Positions 16,799-25,577 of a stretch of 37,435 nt of DNA are shown piece by piece (within the stretch, counting starts at the first letter, position 1; each line of letters begins with the position of its first letter). The stretch comes from an uncultured Propionivibrio sp. (GTDB lineage Bacteria; Pseudomonadota; Gammaproteobacteria; Burkholderiales; Rhodocyclaceae), in the NCBI GenBank assembly GCA_938040985.1, contig CALHZD010000031.1:1-37435 (forward strand). The letters are read 5' to 3'. Below the pieces are notes generated by a model, which had not been told where the DNA came from, did not search any database, and saw only the letters and a program-made list of their open reading frames with translations. A program made the position numbers and the translations under genes.

Positions 16799-17233
16799 AT
16801 GAAAAAGATTCAACAAGGCTTTACCCTGATCGAACTCATGATCGTTGTTGCGATCATCGGTATTCTGGCCGCCGTTGCCCTGCCGGCATATCAAGACTAC
16901 ACGGCGCGTGCCCAAATGACAGAAGCTTTCACTCTGGCCAGCGGTCAAAAGGCCACCATGTCTGAATACTATACGGATAAGGGTGCTTGGCCGACAAATA
17001 ATTCCGTAGCTGGCGCGGCGGCAGCATCGGATATTAAGGGCAAGTATGTGGCGAGCGTAACGATTGCATCCAATGTAGTTACAGCCGCAATGCAAAGCAC
17101 TGGCGTCAATGTAGGTATCAAGGGTAAAACGCTTTCGCTTACGGGAACGGCCGGTTCTACGGCAGGTTCGTTTGAATGGACTTGCACTTCTACTGCTGAA
17201 AATAAATTTCTTCCTGCTTCCTGCCGGAAATAA
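16799..17233 (+). CDS. pilA: Type IV pilin, first copy
   Basis: Major-pilin-like subunit of a type IV pilus. The 144-residue precursor has a class III leader MKKIQQG cut before FTLIELM, with the glutamate at mature position 5, then the hydrophobic helix VVAIIGILAAVALPAYQDYTARAQ. The C-terminal part ends in WTCTSTAENKFLPASCRK, with the disulfide-forming cysteine pair. AAGGAGA stands before the ATG. It is followed by a terminator and then a second pilin, so it is likely the more strongly transcribed copy. Confidence 0.95.
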   Translation: MKKIQQGFTLIELMIVVAIIGILAAVALPAYQDYTARAQMTEAFTLASGQKATMSEYYTDKGAWPTNNSVAGAAAASDIKGKYVASVTIASNVVTAAMQSTGVNVGIKGKTLSLTGTAGSTAGSFEWTCTSTAENKFLPASCRK

Positions 17234-17279
17234 TAGGTCAGTCTGAACGGGCATCGGGGATTTTGATGCCGGTTTGTCA

Positions 17280-17300
17280 GGGCGCTTCGGCGCCCTTTTT
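17280..17300 (+). terminator. Terminator between the two pilin genes
   Basis: GGGCGC-TTCG-GCGCCC followed by TTTTT, a very stable tetraloop hairpin. It lies 46 bp after the first pilin and 15 bp before the second pilin start. A weaker hairpin, GGCATC/GATGCC, precedes it near 17250-17271. Readthrough past it would set the level of the downstream genes. Confidence 0.88.
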
Positions 17301-17315
17301 GTTGAAGGAAAAAAC

Positions 17316-17771
17316 ATGGCTAAATCTACGTTTTTTGCTGAGAGGGGCTTTACGCTGATTGAGCTGATGATTGTCGTGGCGATCATTGGTATCCTGGCTG
17401 CAGTGGCGCTGCCGGCATATCAGGATTACACGGCGCGGGCGCAGATGTCCGAAGCGGTGATCCTGGCTGGCGGGCAAAAAGCAACTGTGGCGGAAAAGTG
17501 GTGGAACAGCGGCAGCGTACCCAGTAGTAACGCGGATGCCGGTATGGCCGCGCCGGAGGAAATCAAGGGTAAGTATGTGGTGGAAACCCGGGTGGGGAAC
17601 GGTGGCGCAATCAAGGCAACGCTGGCGAGCACCGGGGTGGCCCATGGCATTCAGGGAAAGAGCATTACTTTGCAGCCGACTTTTCCAAGCGCAGGTAATT
17701 CGGTCGGCGCTATTGAATGGGTGTGTTCTTCCGATGCGGATGGGCGCTATGTGCCTAGTTCGTGCCGTTAG
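17316..17771 (+). CDS. Type IV pilin, second copy
   Basis: A 151-residue prepilin with leader MAKSTFFAERG cut before FTLIELM, the same helix as the first pilin up to ALPAYQDYTARAQMSEA, and a divergent head ending in WVCSSDADGRYVPSSCR with two cysteines. GAAGGA precedes the ATG. The two N-terminal helices are nearly identical while the heads differ, which suggests duplication followed by divergence. It could be a second major pilin or an alternative surface variant. It follows a terminator, so expression is probably lower. Confidence 0.93.
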   Translation: MAKSTFFAERGFTLIELMIVVAIIGILAAVALPAYQDYTARAQMSEAVILAGGQKATVAEKWWNSGSVPSSNADAGMAAPEEIKGKYVVETRVGNGGAIKATLASTGVAHGIQGKSITLQPTFPSAGNSVGAIEWVCSSDADGRYVPSSCR

Positions 17772-17832
17772 GATATGAGGTTGGAAGAAATATAGCCGGG
17801 CTGGATAGAGGCTGTTGTAAACTAACGCCCCT

Positions 17833-18594
17833 ATGTTTTTCGTTCAATTGTTTCGCCCAAAACTCAAGGCTGCGGGGTTGCACATTCTGTGTAGTGTGCT
17901 GGTAGCGGCCTGTGTCGCGCTGCTGGTGTTTGTGCTGTGGTATCCGGAGCCTTATCGGGTGCTGTCTGGCGGTACGCAGCTTTTTCAGATGATTGTCGGT
18001 ATCGATGTGGTTGCCGGGCCGATGCTGACTTTTCTGGTGTTCAACCCGCAAAAAACGTGGCGCGCACTGGCTGTGGATTTGGGGGTGATTGCCGTTTTGC
18101 AGGCGACTGCGCTGGGGTATGGCCTGTGGGTCGTTTTTGAGGCGCGCCCCGTGCACCTAGTGTTCGATGGACGTTTGTTGCGCGTGGTGCATGCGAGCGA
18201 TGTCCTTCAGCCCGAGGGGGCGCCGCCTGTCCCTTTGCCGCTTGTCGGCCCAGAGCTGGTGGCGCTTCGGCTCCCGGAAGATTCTAAGCAACGCAGTGAT
18301 TTATTGGTTGCTACGTTGAATAGTGGGGTGTTCGAGGCATATCGCGCAGCTTTATGGGTGCCTTATGCGTCGGCGCGTGTGCAAGTGTTGCAGCAGGCAG
18401 TGACGCCAGAGACGGTAGCTGAAAGGCATCCCCAGTCGGCGGAGTTAATGCGCCGCGCACTGGCGCGGGTGGGCATCGGCATTCAGGATGTCGTCTGTTT
18501 GCCCGTGGTCGGGCGTGAATATCTGACCTGGACGGCGTTGCTGGATAAGCGCAGCGCGTTGCCGGTGGCCTATATTCCTATTGACCCGTCTTGA
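17833..18594 (+). CDS. Type IV pilin accessory protein, TfpX/TfpZ (FimB) family
   Basis: A 253-residue membrane protein with a hydrophobic segment near residues 17-38, a second around 48-70 and a third near 82-102, then a soluble domain. VLWYPEPYRVLSGGTQLFQMI and GIDVVAGPMLTFLVFNP are typical of TfpX/TfpZ, the proteins encoded just downstream of pilin genes that aid assembly of their own pilin. It begins 61 bp after the second pilin and 18 bp before the sulfatase-fold gene, within the same apparent transcript. Confidence 0.85.
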   Translation: MFFVQLFRPKLKAAGLHILCSVLVAACVALLVFVLWYPEPYRVLSGGTQLFQMIVGIDVVAGPMLTFLVFNPQKTWRALAVDLGVIAVLQATALGYGLWVVFEARPVHLVFDGRLLRVVHASDVLQPEGAPPVPLPLVGPELVALRLPEDSKQRSDLLVATLNSGVFEAYRAALWVPYASARVQVLQQAVTPETVAERHPQSAELMRRALARVGIGIQDVVCLPVVGREYLTWTALLDKRSALPVAYIPIDPS

Positions 18595-18612
18595 AAACTA
18601 CCCGCCGATATC

Positions 18613-20490
18613 ATGCATGACCGTTTGAACAGCCGCCTGCTCTTTTCCCTACTGATGGAATTTATGTTGCTGGCCGCGCCTATCGCGGCCTTTCTGTTTT
18701 ATTACAGCCGTACGGGAACAGGCGTTACTACAGAAACTTATGTCAGCCATGTCGCAGTGGGAGCGGTTTTTTGGGGGTATGTGCTGCTTGCCAGATGGTT
18801 GCTCTGGCGTCTTTTTCCTCGTGGCGCCGCGTTTTGTTCTGCCTTGCTGTGTGCGCTGGCTTCACTGATACTTTGGTCGTATTATCTGATTGCGGTTGTT
18901 GGACTTGCGGGTTTTGGGAAAATCATTACCTGGCCGCTGTTGCGTCCGTATCTAACAAATCCCGGCGCGACGCTGGAGTACGCGGGCATTGCGCTGCCTT
19001 GGGGCCTGACGGGAGGATTTGCACTCATTGTCCTGTTGCTGCTTGTCTGGTGGTTGGTTACGGGATCAGGGAACTGGTTGGTTCCGCTGTCCAGGCAATG
19101 CGGAAAAGGGTTATTCGCTATTGTCAGTATCGGCTTTTTGTCCATACTCGGCGTATGTACTTTTGATTTTCTAGATAATCCGCCTGCGTTTTATCGGGAG
19201 CCTGTCAGCCTGACGTTTTTCCCTAAACCGCCGGATGTCCGTGATAACAAGACATTTCGCCATGATGCAGTGCTAGAGGCGGCGGAAAACAGTGTTCGGC
19301 AGGATTTTGCCAGGGCCGGGAGGCATGTGCCGGACGCCAAGCGGAATATTGTGCTGATTGTCAGTGACGCCTTACGCTTCGACCATACAAGCCTGTTCGG
19401 CTATGCGCGCGATACGACGCCATTGCTGGCAAAGCGCTTTAATCAAAATGCTGCGGCTGCGCCGATGTATGCTGTTGCCGTATGTGCGGAAACCATGTGC
19501 GCCATGCCCGGGTTGCTTTACTCCAAACCGCCCGAGCAAATGCATGACAAGGCAATCGGTTTGTCCGAAGCATTGCAGGCGCATGGTTATAAGTCCTATA
19601 TCCTGCTGGCAGGCGATCATACCCATTATTACAATCTGGCAAGTTTTTATCGGCCGGCTGATATTTTCTTCGATTCAAGTACACAAAACCAGCGATTCAT
19701 CAATGATGATTTGATGCTTATGGATGTTGTGGATTCGCTGCCGAATTTTGATGGAAAGGCACCGGTTTTTATCCAGTTTCATTTGCAGTCGAATCACCCG
19801 CTCGGCATTCGCTGGCCCGATTCAAACTGGTACCAGCCTTTTGAGAACTATGCGCGATGGCTGAATAAGGAGTCAGAGCTGCCAGATAATCAGCGGAAAA
19901 AAGCCATCAATTACTACGATAATGGCGTCAGACAGGCGGATATTGTTATTGATCGGCTGCTGAATATGCTTGAGCACAAAGGATATTTGAAGAATACATT
20001 GGTGCTGGTGACCGCTGATCATGGTGAAATGCTGGGTGAGCATCATTTGCTGTCCCATACAATTGGGGTATTTGCACCCGTGCTGGATGTGCCGGCGATA
20101 TTTCTGCGTTACGGTTATCAGACCCATAAGATTCCTGAGAGAAAATGGGTTTCGCAGATAGATCTTGCGCCGACTATTCTTACGGAATTAGAAGTCCCGC
20201 CAATTGCGACATGGCAAGGTGTTCCTTTACAGAAAAAAGATGAAAGGGATTTTTTTACATTCCAGCAAAAAAACGTATCTGGTTTATTATATTTGCTCCA
20301 GCCCTATGAAGGATATAAATACTGGATAGATATAAAAAATAAGAAAGAATATGTGTTTAATTTAAATAATGATCCGGATGAGATGGAGAATATTATTTTT
20401 AATATTCCAGAAAATGTTTTGCAGCGCTGGCGTCATATTTGTGTTAAAAATCTGATGCAAACTAGTAATTCTACTGAGGGAAAGCCATAA
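18613..20490 (+). CDS. Membrane-anchored sulfatase-fold (alkaline phosphatase superfamily) transferase-like protein
   Basis: 625 residues: about five membrane helices in the first 185, then a periplasmic catalytic domain. The metal-binding start of the fold is NIVLIVSDALRFDHTSLFGY (245-264, D252). The putative nucleophile segment VCAETMCAMPGLLYS (290-304) contains T294, and TADHGEMLGEHH carries further metal ligands. This layout resembles EptA-type phosphoethanolamine and LtaS-type phosphoglycerol transferases. Substrate is unknown. It sits between a pilin accessory gene and a PAP2/spermidine-synthase fusion, so pilin or envelope glycan modification is the natural inference. Its 3' end is markedly AT-rich. 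Confidence 0.75.
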   Translation: MHDRLNSRLLFSLLMEFMLLAAPIAAFLFYYSRTGTGVTTETYVSHVAVGAVFWGYVLLARWLLWRLFPRGAAFCSALLCALASLILWSYYLIAVVGLAGFGKIITWPLLRPYLTNPGATLEYAGIALPWGLTGGFALIVLLLLVWWLVTGSGNWLVPLSRQCGKGLFAIVSIGFLSILGVCTFDFLDNPPAFYREPVSLTFFPKPPDVRDNKTFRHDAVLEAAENSVRQDFARAGRHVPDAKRNIVLIVSDALRFDHTSLFGYARDTTPLLAKRFNQNAAAAPMYAVAVCAETMCAMPGLLYSKPPEQMHDKAIGLSEALQAHGYKSYILLAGDHTHYYNLASFYRPADIFFDSSTQNQRFINDDLMLMDVVDSLPNFDGKAPVFIQFHLQSNHPLGIRWPDSNWYQPFENYARWLNKESELPDNQRKKAINYYDNGVRQADIVIDRLLNMLEHKGYLKNTLVLVTADHGEMLGEHHLLSHTIGVFAPVLDVPAIFLRYGYQTHKIPERKWVSQIDLAPTILTELEVPPIATWQGVPLQKKDERDFFTFQQKNVSGLLYLLQPYEGYKYWIDIKNKKEYVFNLNNDPDEMENIIFNIPENVLQRWRHICVKNLMQTSNSTEGKP

Positions 20491-20592
20491 ATTATTATTA
20501 ATAAACTGGCTATTTGTGTTTATTTACGGCTGATTAATATATCTATCCAATCATTGGAATAAGATAAATTTATTATTGGGATTTCGGGAATC

Positions 20593-23500
20593 ATGAAAAA
20601 TACTAATTATTACCCTGATATGAAATTTTGGAGCCTCGTATTTGTCTTTTTTGCTCTAGTCATGGATGCAGTGCATTTTTTTATTTTTGGTCAGTTCTTT
20701 ACAGAGCTTATTTTTGGCACTCATAATAGCTGGTCAAATTTGCTGATTAATGCAAGCGGAGTATTTGCCAATGCTACTTTGTTTATTATTTTGGCTGGCT
20801 GGAACCCTTTTTCAAAACGGGAGTGGTTTTTTCTGGGTGGGGCAGGGCTTGTCCTGGCGATATATTTGAATTTTTTGAACCCGCCAGATGATTGGTCGGC
20901 GATGCCATTGCTCAGGTCATTACTTCTGCCTGCTTCATATTATACGCTACTTCATGCTTTACTTTTTTGGTTACGTTCATGTGCGGATAAAAACCAGCCT
21001 TTGCCTATGTGGGTTCCCAGGTTTTTTTGTATTTCTTTAATGGTGCTTGGCCTGATTGTAGTACCACGATGTACTTTACATATTACACCCGTACTTTTGC
21101 CATTAACTTATGATGTGCATTTATATAAGGTTGACGCGGCATTTTTAGGTGTGGCGCAATCAGCTGCACAAATAGCAAGAGGATCTTCTTGGTTATATCA
21201 GGCCACCTATTTTATTTATGATTTACTTGGTTTGTTATTGTTTCCTCTGATGGCGTTATTGATGCGGGACAAGAAAATCAGGATTTTGCACGGATGGCGT
21301 GCTTTGTTGATTCCCTATATTATTGCTGTTATCTGTTATGTATGGCTACCGGCTTGTGGGCCGTTGTATGGTGTTGAAAATTATCCCTTTGGGCTTGGGC
21401 CGCAGGATATCAAGGTGCAATTGGTCTCTCCTAGTTTTGCACCCCGCAATGCCATGCCTTCGCTTCATTTATCAACGGCTGTTTGGTTTTTGATGTTGAT
21501 TGCAGCATTGCGGCGTAAACGTTTATTTGCAGTGTCTGGTTTATTTATACTGGGTACTGCTTGGGCGACTCTGGCGCTGGGTGAGCACTATGTGATCGAT
21601 TTGGTGGTGGCTTTACCCTTTTCTGCAGCCCTAGGCGTGTGGCTGATCAGTCCGCCTAATTGGAGAAATGATGATCGCGGTAGGCAAGTGCAGTGGGTTG
21701 CGGCCGCTACATTCGTGACATGGATGCTGATGTTACGCCTTGCGCCAGAATGGCTTGCGGGAAATCTGGGGTTTGTCCGGGCGTTCTCTGTGTGGAGTAT
21801 TGTTGTGGCGTGCTGGCTGCTTGGGCGCTATTTACGTTGTGTATCGTTCAATGCGTTGCAGGATTCTGCGCAGTCTGTCCCGGAGTCGGAATGGAAAATC
21901 CCTTACTTTTTACCCAATGAGTTACGGGGAAACCGTTGGCTGGTTGGTATTTTCTTTTTTTCTGGGTTTGCGGGGCTGGTCTATGAGGTGGTGTATGCCA
22001 AGGCGCTTGGTGTAACTTTTGGGGGCACGGCATTAGCAGCCAATACGGTGCTGATGACATATATGGGCGGTATGGCATTGGGTGCGTGGCTGGGCGGTAT
22101 TCTGGCCGAACGCAGCCGGCAGCCTTTACTACTGTATGCCATGTTCGAGGCGGCAGTTGGTTTATATGCCGTCATTACTCCTTTTTTGTTCTCCGGTATT
22201 CAAACACTTTATGTTGCGGTTGCGACGGATAGTCCGCCCGATGCGGCGTGGCTGACTGTATTGCGTATGGGGTTAGGCGCGGCCGTGCTCGGTTTGCCCA
22301 CCGTATTGATGGGGGCGACATTGCCGCTCGTTTTTCAGTGCTTGCGTATGCTGGGTATCCCTACGGCCCGGGCAATTGCGCCGCTTTATGGCGCAAATGT
22401 TTTGGGCGCTGCGGTCGGTTCGCTGGTCGCCGGTTATGCATTGCTTCCGGCTGTGGGTCGTAACGGCGGAACGTTGCTGGCCGCCGTCATGAGCTTGATG
22501 GTGGCATTGTATGTCATCGAGAAAATCAAGGACGGGTTGGCGCAATTTAGTACTTCCGCTACCGATTCAGAAAACGTAGCCAACACCGCTAACACTACCG
22601 AGATAAAACAAATACCCCATATATCCGTCACGATTTGCCAAGGGGTAGGCGCTTTGGCAGTACTGGCTGTCGGCGGGGTGGTGACTTTAGCCTTGGAGGT
22701 TGTTTTTATGCACCTACTGGCTGTGGTAGCAGGTAACAGCGTCTATGCTTTTGGCTTGATGCTGGCTACTTTTCTGGCTGGGCTTGGTCTGGGTTCGGGT
22801 GTCGGCGAACGCCTCATGCTGCAGATAGAGCGGACGCGCTTGATCACGCTGGCTCAGTGTGGCATTGCACTGAGCATTTTGCTGACAGCGTTTGTCTGGG
22901 ATGGTTTGGCCGATTATATGGGCAGCTTCGCTTATATTCAGTCACAAGGGCTGCATCTGACGTTTTCCGCACGGGAGCTGGTGCGTGCACTTGTATGCGC
23001 TTTGGCGATGATGCCTCCCGCGTTTTTTATCGGAATGAGCTATCCGGCTGCGATGGGCGTAGCTGCTGATTGGTTGGCGGTAGCCCGCTTTAACGGCACG
23101 GTCGCGAGAGGTATTGGTTTGGCAAGCGCCGTCAATACGCTGGGAAATATTGCTGGAGTGCTGCTCGCCGGGTTCTGGTTGTTGCCGTCTTTTGGCTCGC
23201 GCAACGTATTGCTGGGTCTGGCTGTGGTTGCCGTATTACTGGCTGGGTTGATGGTATGGGTCGGCACATTGGTGGGTTCCGTGACGGAACGGCTTTCCCA
23301 TTGGCTTCCGGTAGGTGCAATGGCGGTAGCACTTGTGTTTTTCCCTTCGCAATGGAATTACACAGCCTTGTCACGAGGGGGCAATGTGTACTTTTATCCT
23401 CAAGCATGGGGGGATGTCATTGATCATGCCGAGAGCGTAGAAGGTGGATTAACGACCGTGACCCGTGCTCCAGGCAAAGGACTACTGACACTGCTGACCA

Positions 23501-24333
23501 ACGGTAAGTTTCAGGGAAATAATGCAGAAGGTGGCGAGATGGTGGCGCAGGAATCTTTTGCATTGATTCCTCTGCTGCACACCACGCGACGCGACCGCGC
23601 TCTGGTGATTGGGTATGGAACAGGCATGACGGCGCGAGTTTTGCAGGCACAGGGGTTTAATAGCCTGGATGTCGTTGAATTGTCGAGTGATATTGTTGAA
23701 ATGGCAGATAAATATTTTGAGAATATCAATGCACATATTTCCAGGCATCCATCGGTGAACATGTTTTATACGGACGGCAGAAATTATCTTTTGACGCAAT
23801 CTCAACAATATGACTTAATTAGCCTAGAAATTACCTCTATTTGGTTTGCGGGAGCAGCCAATTTATATAATCGTGAATTTTATGAATTAGCCAACCGCCG
23901 CTTGCGACCTCAAGGCGTTTTGCAGCAATGGGTACAACTTCACCATATGCGGCCTGTAGATTTTCTTTATATTTTGGGATCTGTGCGCTCTGTTTTTAAT
24001 AAGGTCTGGATCTATGTGAGTGGCGGCCAGGGAATTATTGTGGCAACTAATTCAGATGTAAAGGAAAAAACAGAAGAGGCATTGAGCAGACTTTCGCGCA
24101 ATAAGATTATTTCAGATATAAAGCTTGAATCTCTTCCAAAGAGTTTATTGGCAGAGCCAGAAAAAATCGATGCGCTATTAAAATGCTATGACCCGACGTT
24201 AAGATTTCTTGTTTCGACGGATAAGAATCTTTATCTGGAATATGCTACTCCCAAAGGGAATGCAATACTCGGAGATAGTGCTCCAGTACTGATAGATATG
24301 TTAAGCAATTTTCAGACATGCCCCATGAAATAA
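20593..24333 (+). CDS. Fusion of PAP2/Aur1-like domain, spermidine-synthase-type membrane domain and aminopropyltransferase-like domain
   Basis: A 1246-residue protein with three parts. Residues 1-410 are a membrane PAP2-type unit with AMPSLHLSTA (287-296) and LGEHYVIDLVV (H332, D336), and no classical first motif, as in Aur1-like inositol phosphotransferases. Residues about 445-900 are many membrane helices beginning FFFSGFAGLVYEVVYAK, the mark of fused MFS/spermidine-synthase proteins. Residues about 930-1210 form a Rossmann methyltransferase-like domain with GYGTGMT (near 1006), VVELSSDIVEMA and YTDGRNYL. The catalytic aspartate motif of true spermidine synthase is replaced by SLEITS, so aminopropyl transfer is doubtful. 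It is last in the pilin transcript, 102 bp after the sulfatase-fold gene. Both ends are AT-rich. Confidence 0.75.
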   Translation: MKNTNYYPDMKFWSLVFVFFALVMDAVHFFIFGQFFTELIFGTHNSWSNLLINASGVFANATLFIILAGWNPFSKREWFFLGGAGLVLAIYLNFLNPPDDWSAMPLLRSLLLPASYYTLLHALLFWLRSCADKNQPLPMWVPRFFCISLMVLGLIVVPRCTLHITPVLLPLTYDVHLYKVDAAFLGVAQSAAQIARGSSWLYQATYFIYDLLGLLLFPLMALLMRDKKIRILHGWRALLIPYIIAVICYVWLPACGPLYGVENYPFGLGPQDIKVQLVSPSFAPRNAMPSLHLSTAVWFLMLIAALRRKRLFAVSGLFILGTAWATLALGEHYVIDLVVALPFSAALGVWLISPPNWRNDDRGRQVQWVAAATFVTWMLMLRLAPEWLAGNLGFVRAFSVWSIVVACWLLGRYLRCVSFNALQDSAQSVPESEWKIPYFLPNELRGNRWLVGIFFFSGFAGLVYEVVYAKALGVTFGGTALAANTVLMTYMGGMALGAWLGGILAERSRQPLLLYAMFEAAVGLYAVITPFLFSGIQTLYVAVATDSPPDAAWLTVLRMGLGAAVLGLPTVLMGATLPLVFQCLRMLGIPTARAIAPLYGANVLGAAVGSLVAGYALLPAVGRNGGTLLAAVMSLMVALYVIEKIKDGLAQFSTSATDSENVANTANTTEIKQIPHISVTICQGVGALAVLAVGGVVTLALEVVFMHLLAVVAGNSVYAFGLMLATFLAGLGLGSGVGERLMLQIERTRLITLAQCGIALSILLTAFVWDGLADYMGSFAYIQSQGLHLTFSARELVRALVCALAMMPPAFFIGMSYPAAMGVAADWLAVARFNGTVARGIGLASAVNTLGNIAGVLLAGFWLLPSFGSRNVLLGLAVVAVLLAGLMVWVGTLVGSVTERLSHWLPVGAMAVALVFFPSQWNYTALSRGGNVYFYPQAWGDVIDHAESVEGGLTTVTRAPGKGLLTLLTNGKFQGNNAEGGEMVAQESFALIPLLHTTRRDRALVIGYGTGMTARVLQAQGFNSLDVVELSSDIVEMADKYFENINAHISRHPSVNMFYTDGRNYLLTQSQQYDLISLEITSIWFAGAANLYNREFYELANRRLRPQGVLQQWVQLHHMRPVDFLYILGSVRSVFNKVWIYVSGGQGIIVATNSDVKEKTEEALSRLSRNKIISDIKLESLPKSLLAEPEKIDALLKCYDPTLRFLVSTDKNLYLEYATPKGNAILGDSAPVLIDMLSNFQTCPMK

Positions 24334-24658
24334 GTATTGTTTAAATATTGTATCCAGAACAGTGAGGTGCTGTTATCCGCTGATAATCATCATATTCCTG
24401 TTTTAAGGTAATTCGATTTCAATTTTGGCTAATTGTTGGGGCGCTATCAGTGTATGCGGCGCACGTCGTAGATCGCGTTTTTCCAGATCGCCAATGTTTA
24501 ATGGGCAGATTGCCCCGTTACTCTTATAGTTCTCCGCCTATTGTTCTGCATGGTTGGCCGACATGGCTGGGATTTTCAAACGGGTCGGAGCTTTTAGATA
24601 GATAGGCTTATATGGGCCGAGTGAAGTTGTCGTCGAACGCGGCGGTTTGCGCGTTCGG
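24334..24658. other. Intergenic stretch between the pilin-linked fusion and yjbQ
   Basis: A convergent gap with no gene. A hairpin CGAACGCG/CGCGTTCG lies at 24634-24657, directly after the yjbQ stop on the minus strand, without a clear T-run. The left part is AT-rich like the preceding gene. Confidence 0.4.
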
Positions 24659-25075
24659 CTAGCCGCAGACCGTCACGATGATGCGCCGCCGGTGTGGGCG
24701 GGTGCGGTGTTCCCAGAGATAGACGCCTTGCCAGGTGCCGAGCGCAAGCTTGCCGTCGGTGATGGGAATGACGAGCGAGCTGCCGGCGAGCAGGGCGCGG
24801 CCGTGCGCTGCCATGTCGTCATCGCCTTCGTCGGTGTGGCGGTAGGCCGGATCGCCGTCGGGCGCCCAGCGTTGCGCCAGCGTTTCCAGGTCGTGGCGTA
24901 CGGAAGGGTCGGCGTTTTCGGTGAGCATGACCGAGCAGCTCGTATGCGGAACAAACACATTGACTAGCCCGCAGGCAATGCCGGCGCGGGCGACGATTTC
25001 GGCGACGGCCTGGGTGATTTCACGGGTGCCGCGTCCGTGCGTGGTGATTTCGAGCGTGTGCTGGAAGGCGGGCAT
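24659..25075 (-). CDS. yjbQ: YjbQ family protein (UPF0047)
   Basis: 138 residues, the standard size. The family signature HTSCSVMLTENADPSV is followed by YRHTDEGDDDMAAH and ITDGKLALGTWQGVYLWEHR, which contain the conserved histidines and aspartates. YjbQ has been linked to weak thiamine-phosphate synthase activity, and its main role is unclear. The frame is open upstream to 25231, but the ATG at 25075 starts the family's beta strand. It lies 37 bp after dut and probably ends the coaBC-dut-yjbQ transcript. Confidence 0.88.
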   Translation of the reverse strand: MPAFQHTLEITTHGRGTREITQAVAEIVARAGIACGLVNVFVPHTSCSVMLTENADPSVRHDLETLAQRWAPDGDPAYRHTDEGDDDMAAHGRALLAGSSLVIPITDGKLALGTWQGVYLWEHRTRPHRRRIIVTVCG

Positions 25076-25112
25076 TGTTGTCTTTCGGATTCCCGGCGTG
25101 GCTCCGGCGTGG

Positions 25113-25577
25113 CTAAGTCTTGCCCGTACTGCCAAAGCCGCCGGCGCCGCGGGCGCTGGCTTCAAATTCTTCGACGATATTGAAGCCGACCTGGAGTACG
25201 GGGACGATGACCAGTTGCGCCAGCCGGTCAAGCGGGTTGAGGATGAAGGCCGCCTGACCGCGGTTCCAGACCGAAATCATGATTTCCCCCTGATAGTCCG
25301 AATCGATCAGCCCGACGAGATTGCCGAGAACGATGCCGTGTTTATGCCCGAGTCCGGAGCGCGGCAGCACCAGCGCGGCCAGCCTGGGGTCGGCCAAATG
25401 AACGGCGATGCCGGCGGGAATCAGTTGAGTATCTCCCGGCGCGAGGGTGAGCGGTTCGGCAATGCAGGCGCGCAGGTCGAGTCCGGCCGAGCCGGCGGTG
25501 GCGTAGCCGGGCGGGGAGGCTTTGAGGCGCGGGTCGAGAATACGCAGGTCGATGCGGTGGTGCATTGTTTTTTTCAT
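25113..25577 (-). CDS. dut: dUTP diphosphatase
   Basis: Hydrolyses dUTP to dUMP and keeps uracil out of DNA. The 154-residue trimeric-type enzyme has all five motifs: AGSAGLDLRA, PRSGLGHKHGIVLGN, GLIDSDYQGEI, RLAQLVIVP, and the C-terminal RGAGGFGSTG arm. The ATG at 25577 overlaps the coaBC stop as ATGA. A second ATG four codons later is also possible. The coaBC-dut pairing is common in proteobacteria. Confidence 0.95.
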   Translation of the reverse strand: MKKTMHHRIDLRILDPRLKASPPGYATAGSAGLDLRACIAEPLTLAPGDTQLIPAGIAVHLADPRLAALVLPRSGLGHKHGIVLGNLVGLIDSDYQGEIMISVWNRGQAAFILNPLDRLAQLVIVPVLQVGFNIVEEFEASARGAGGFGSTGKT

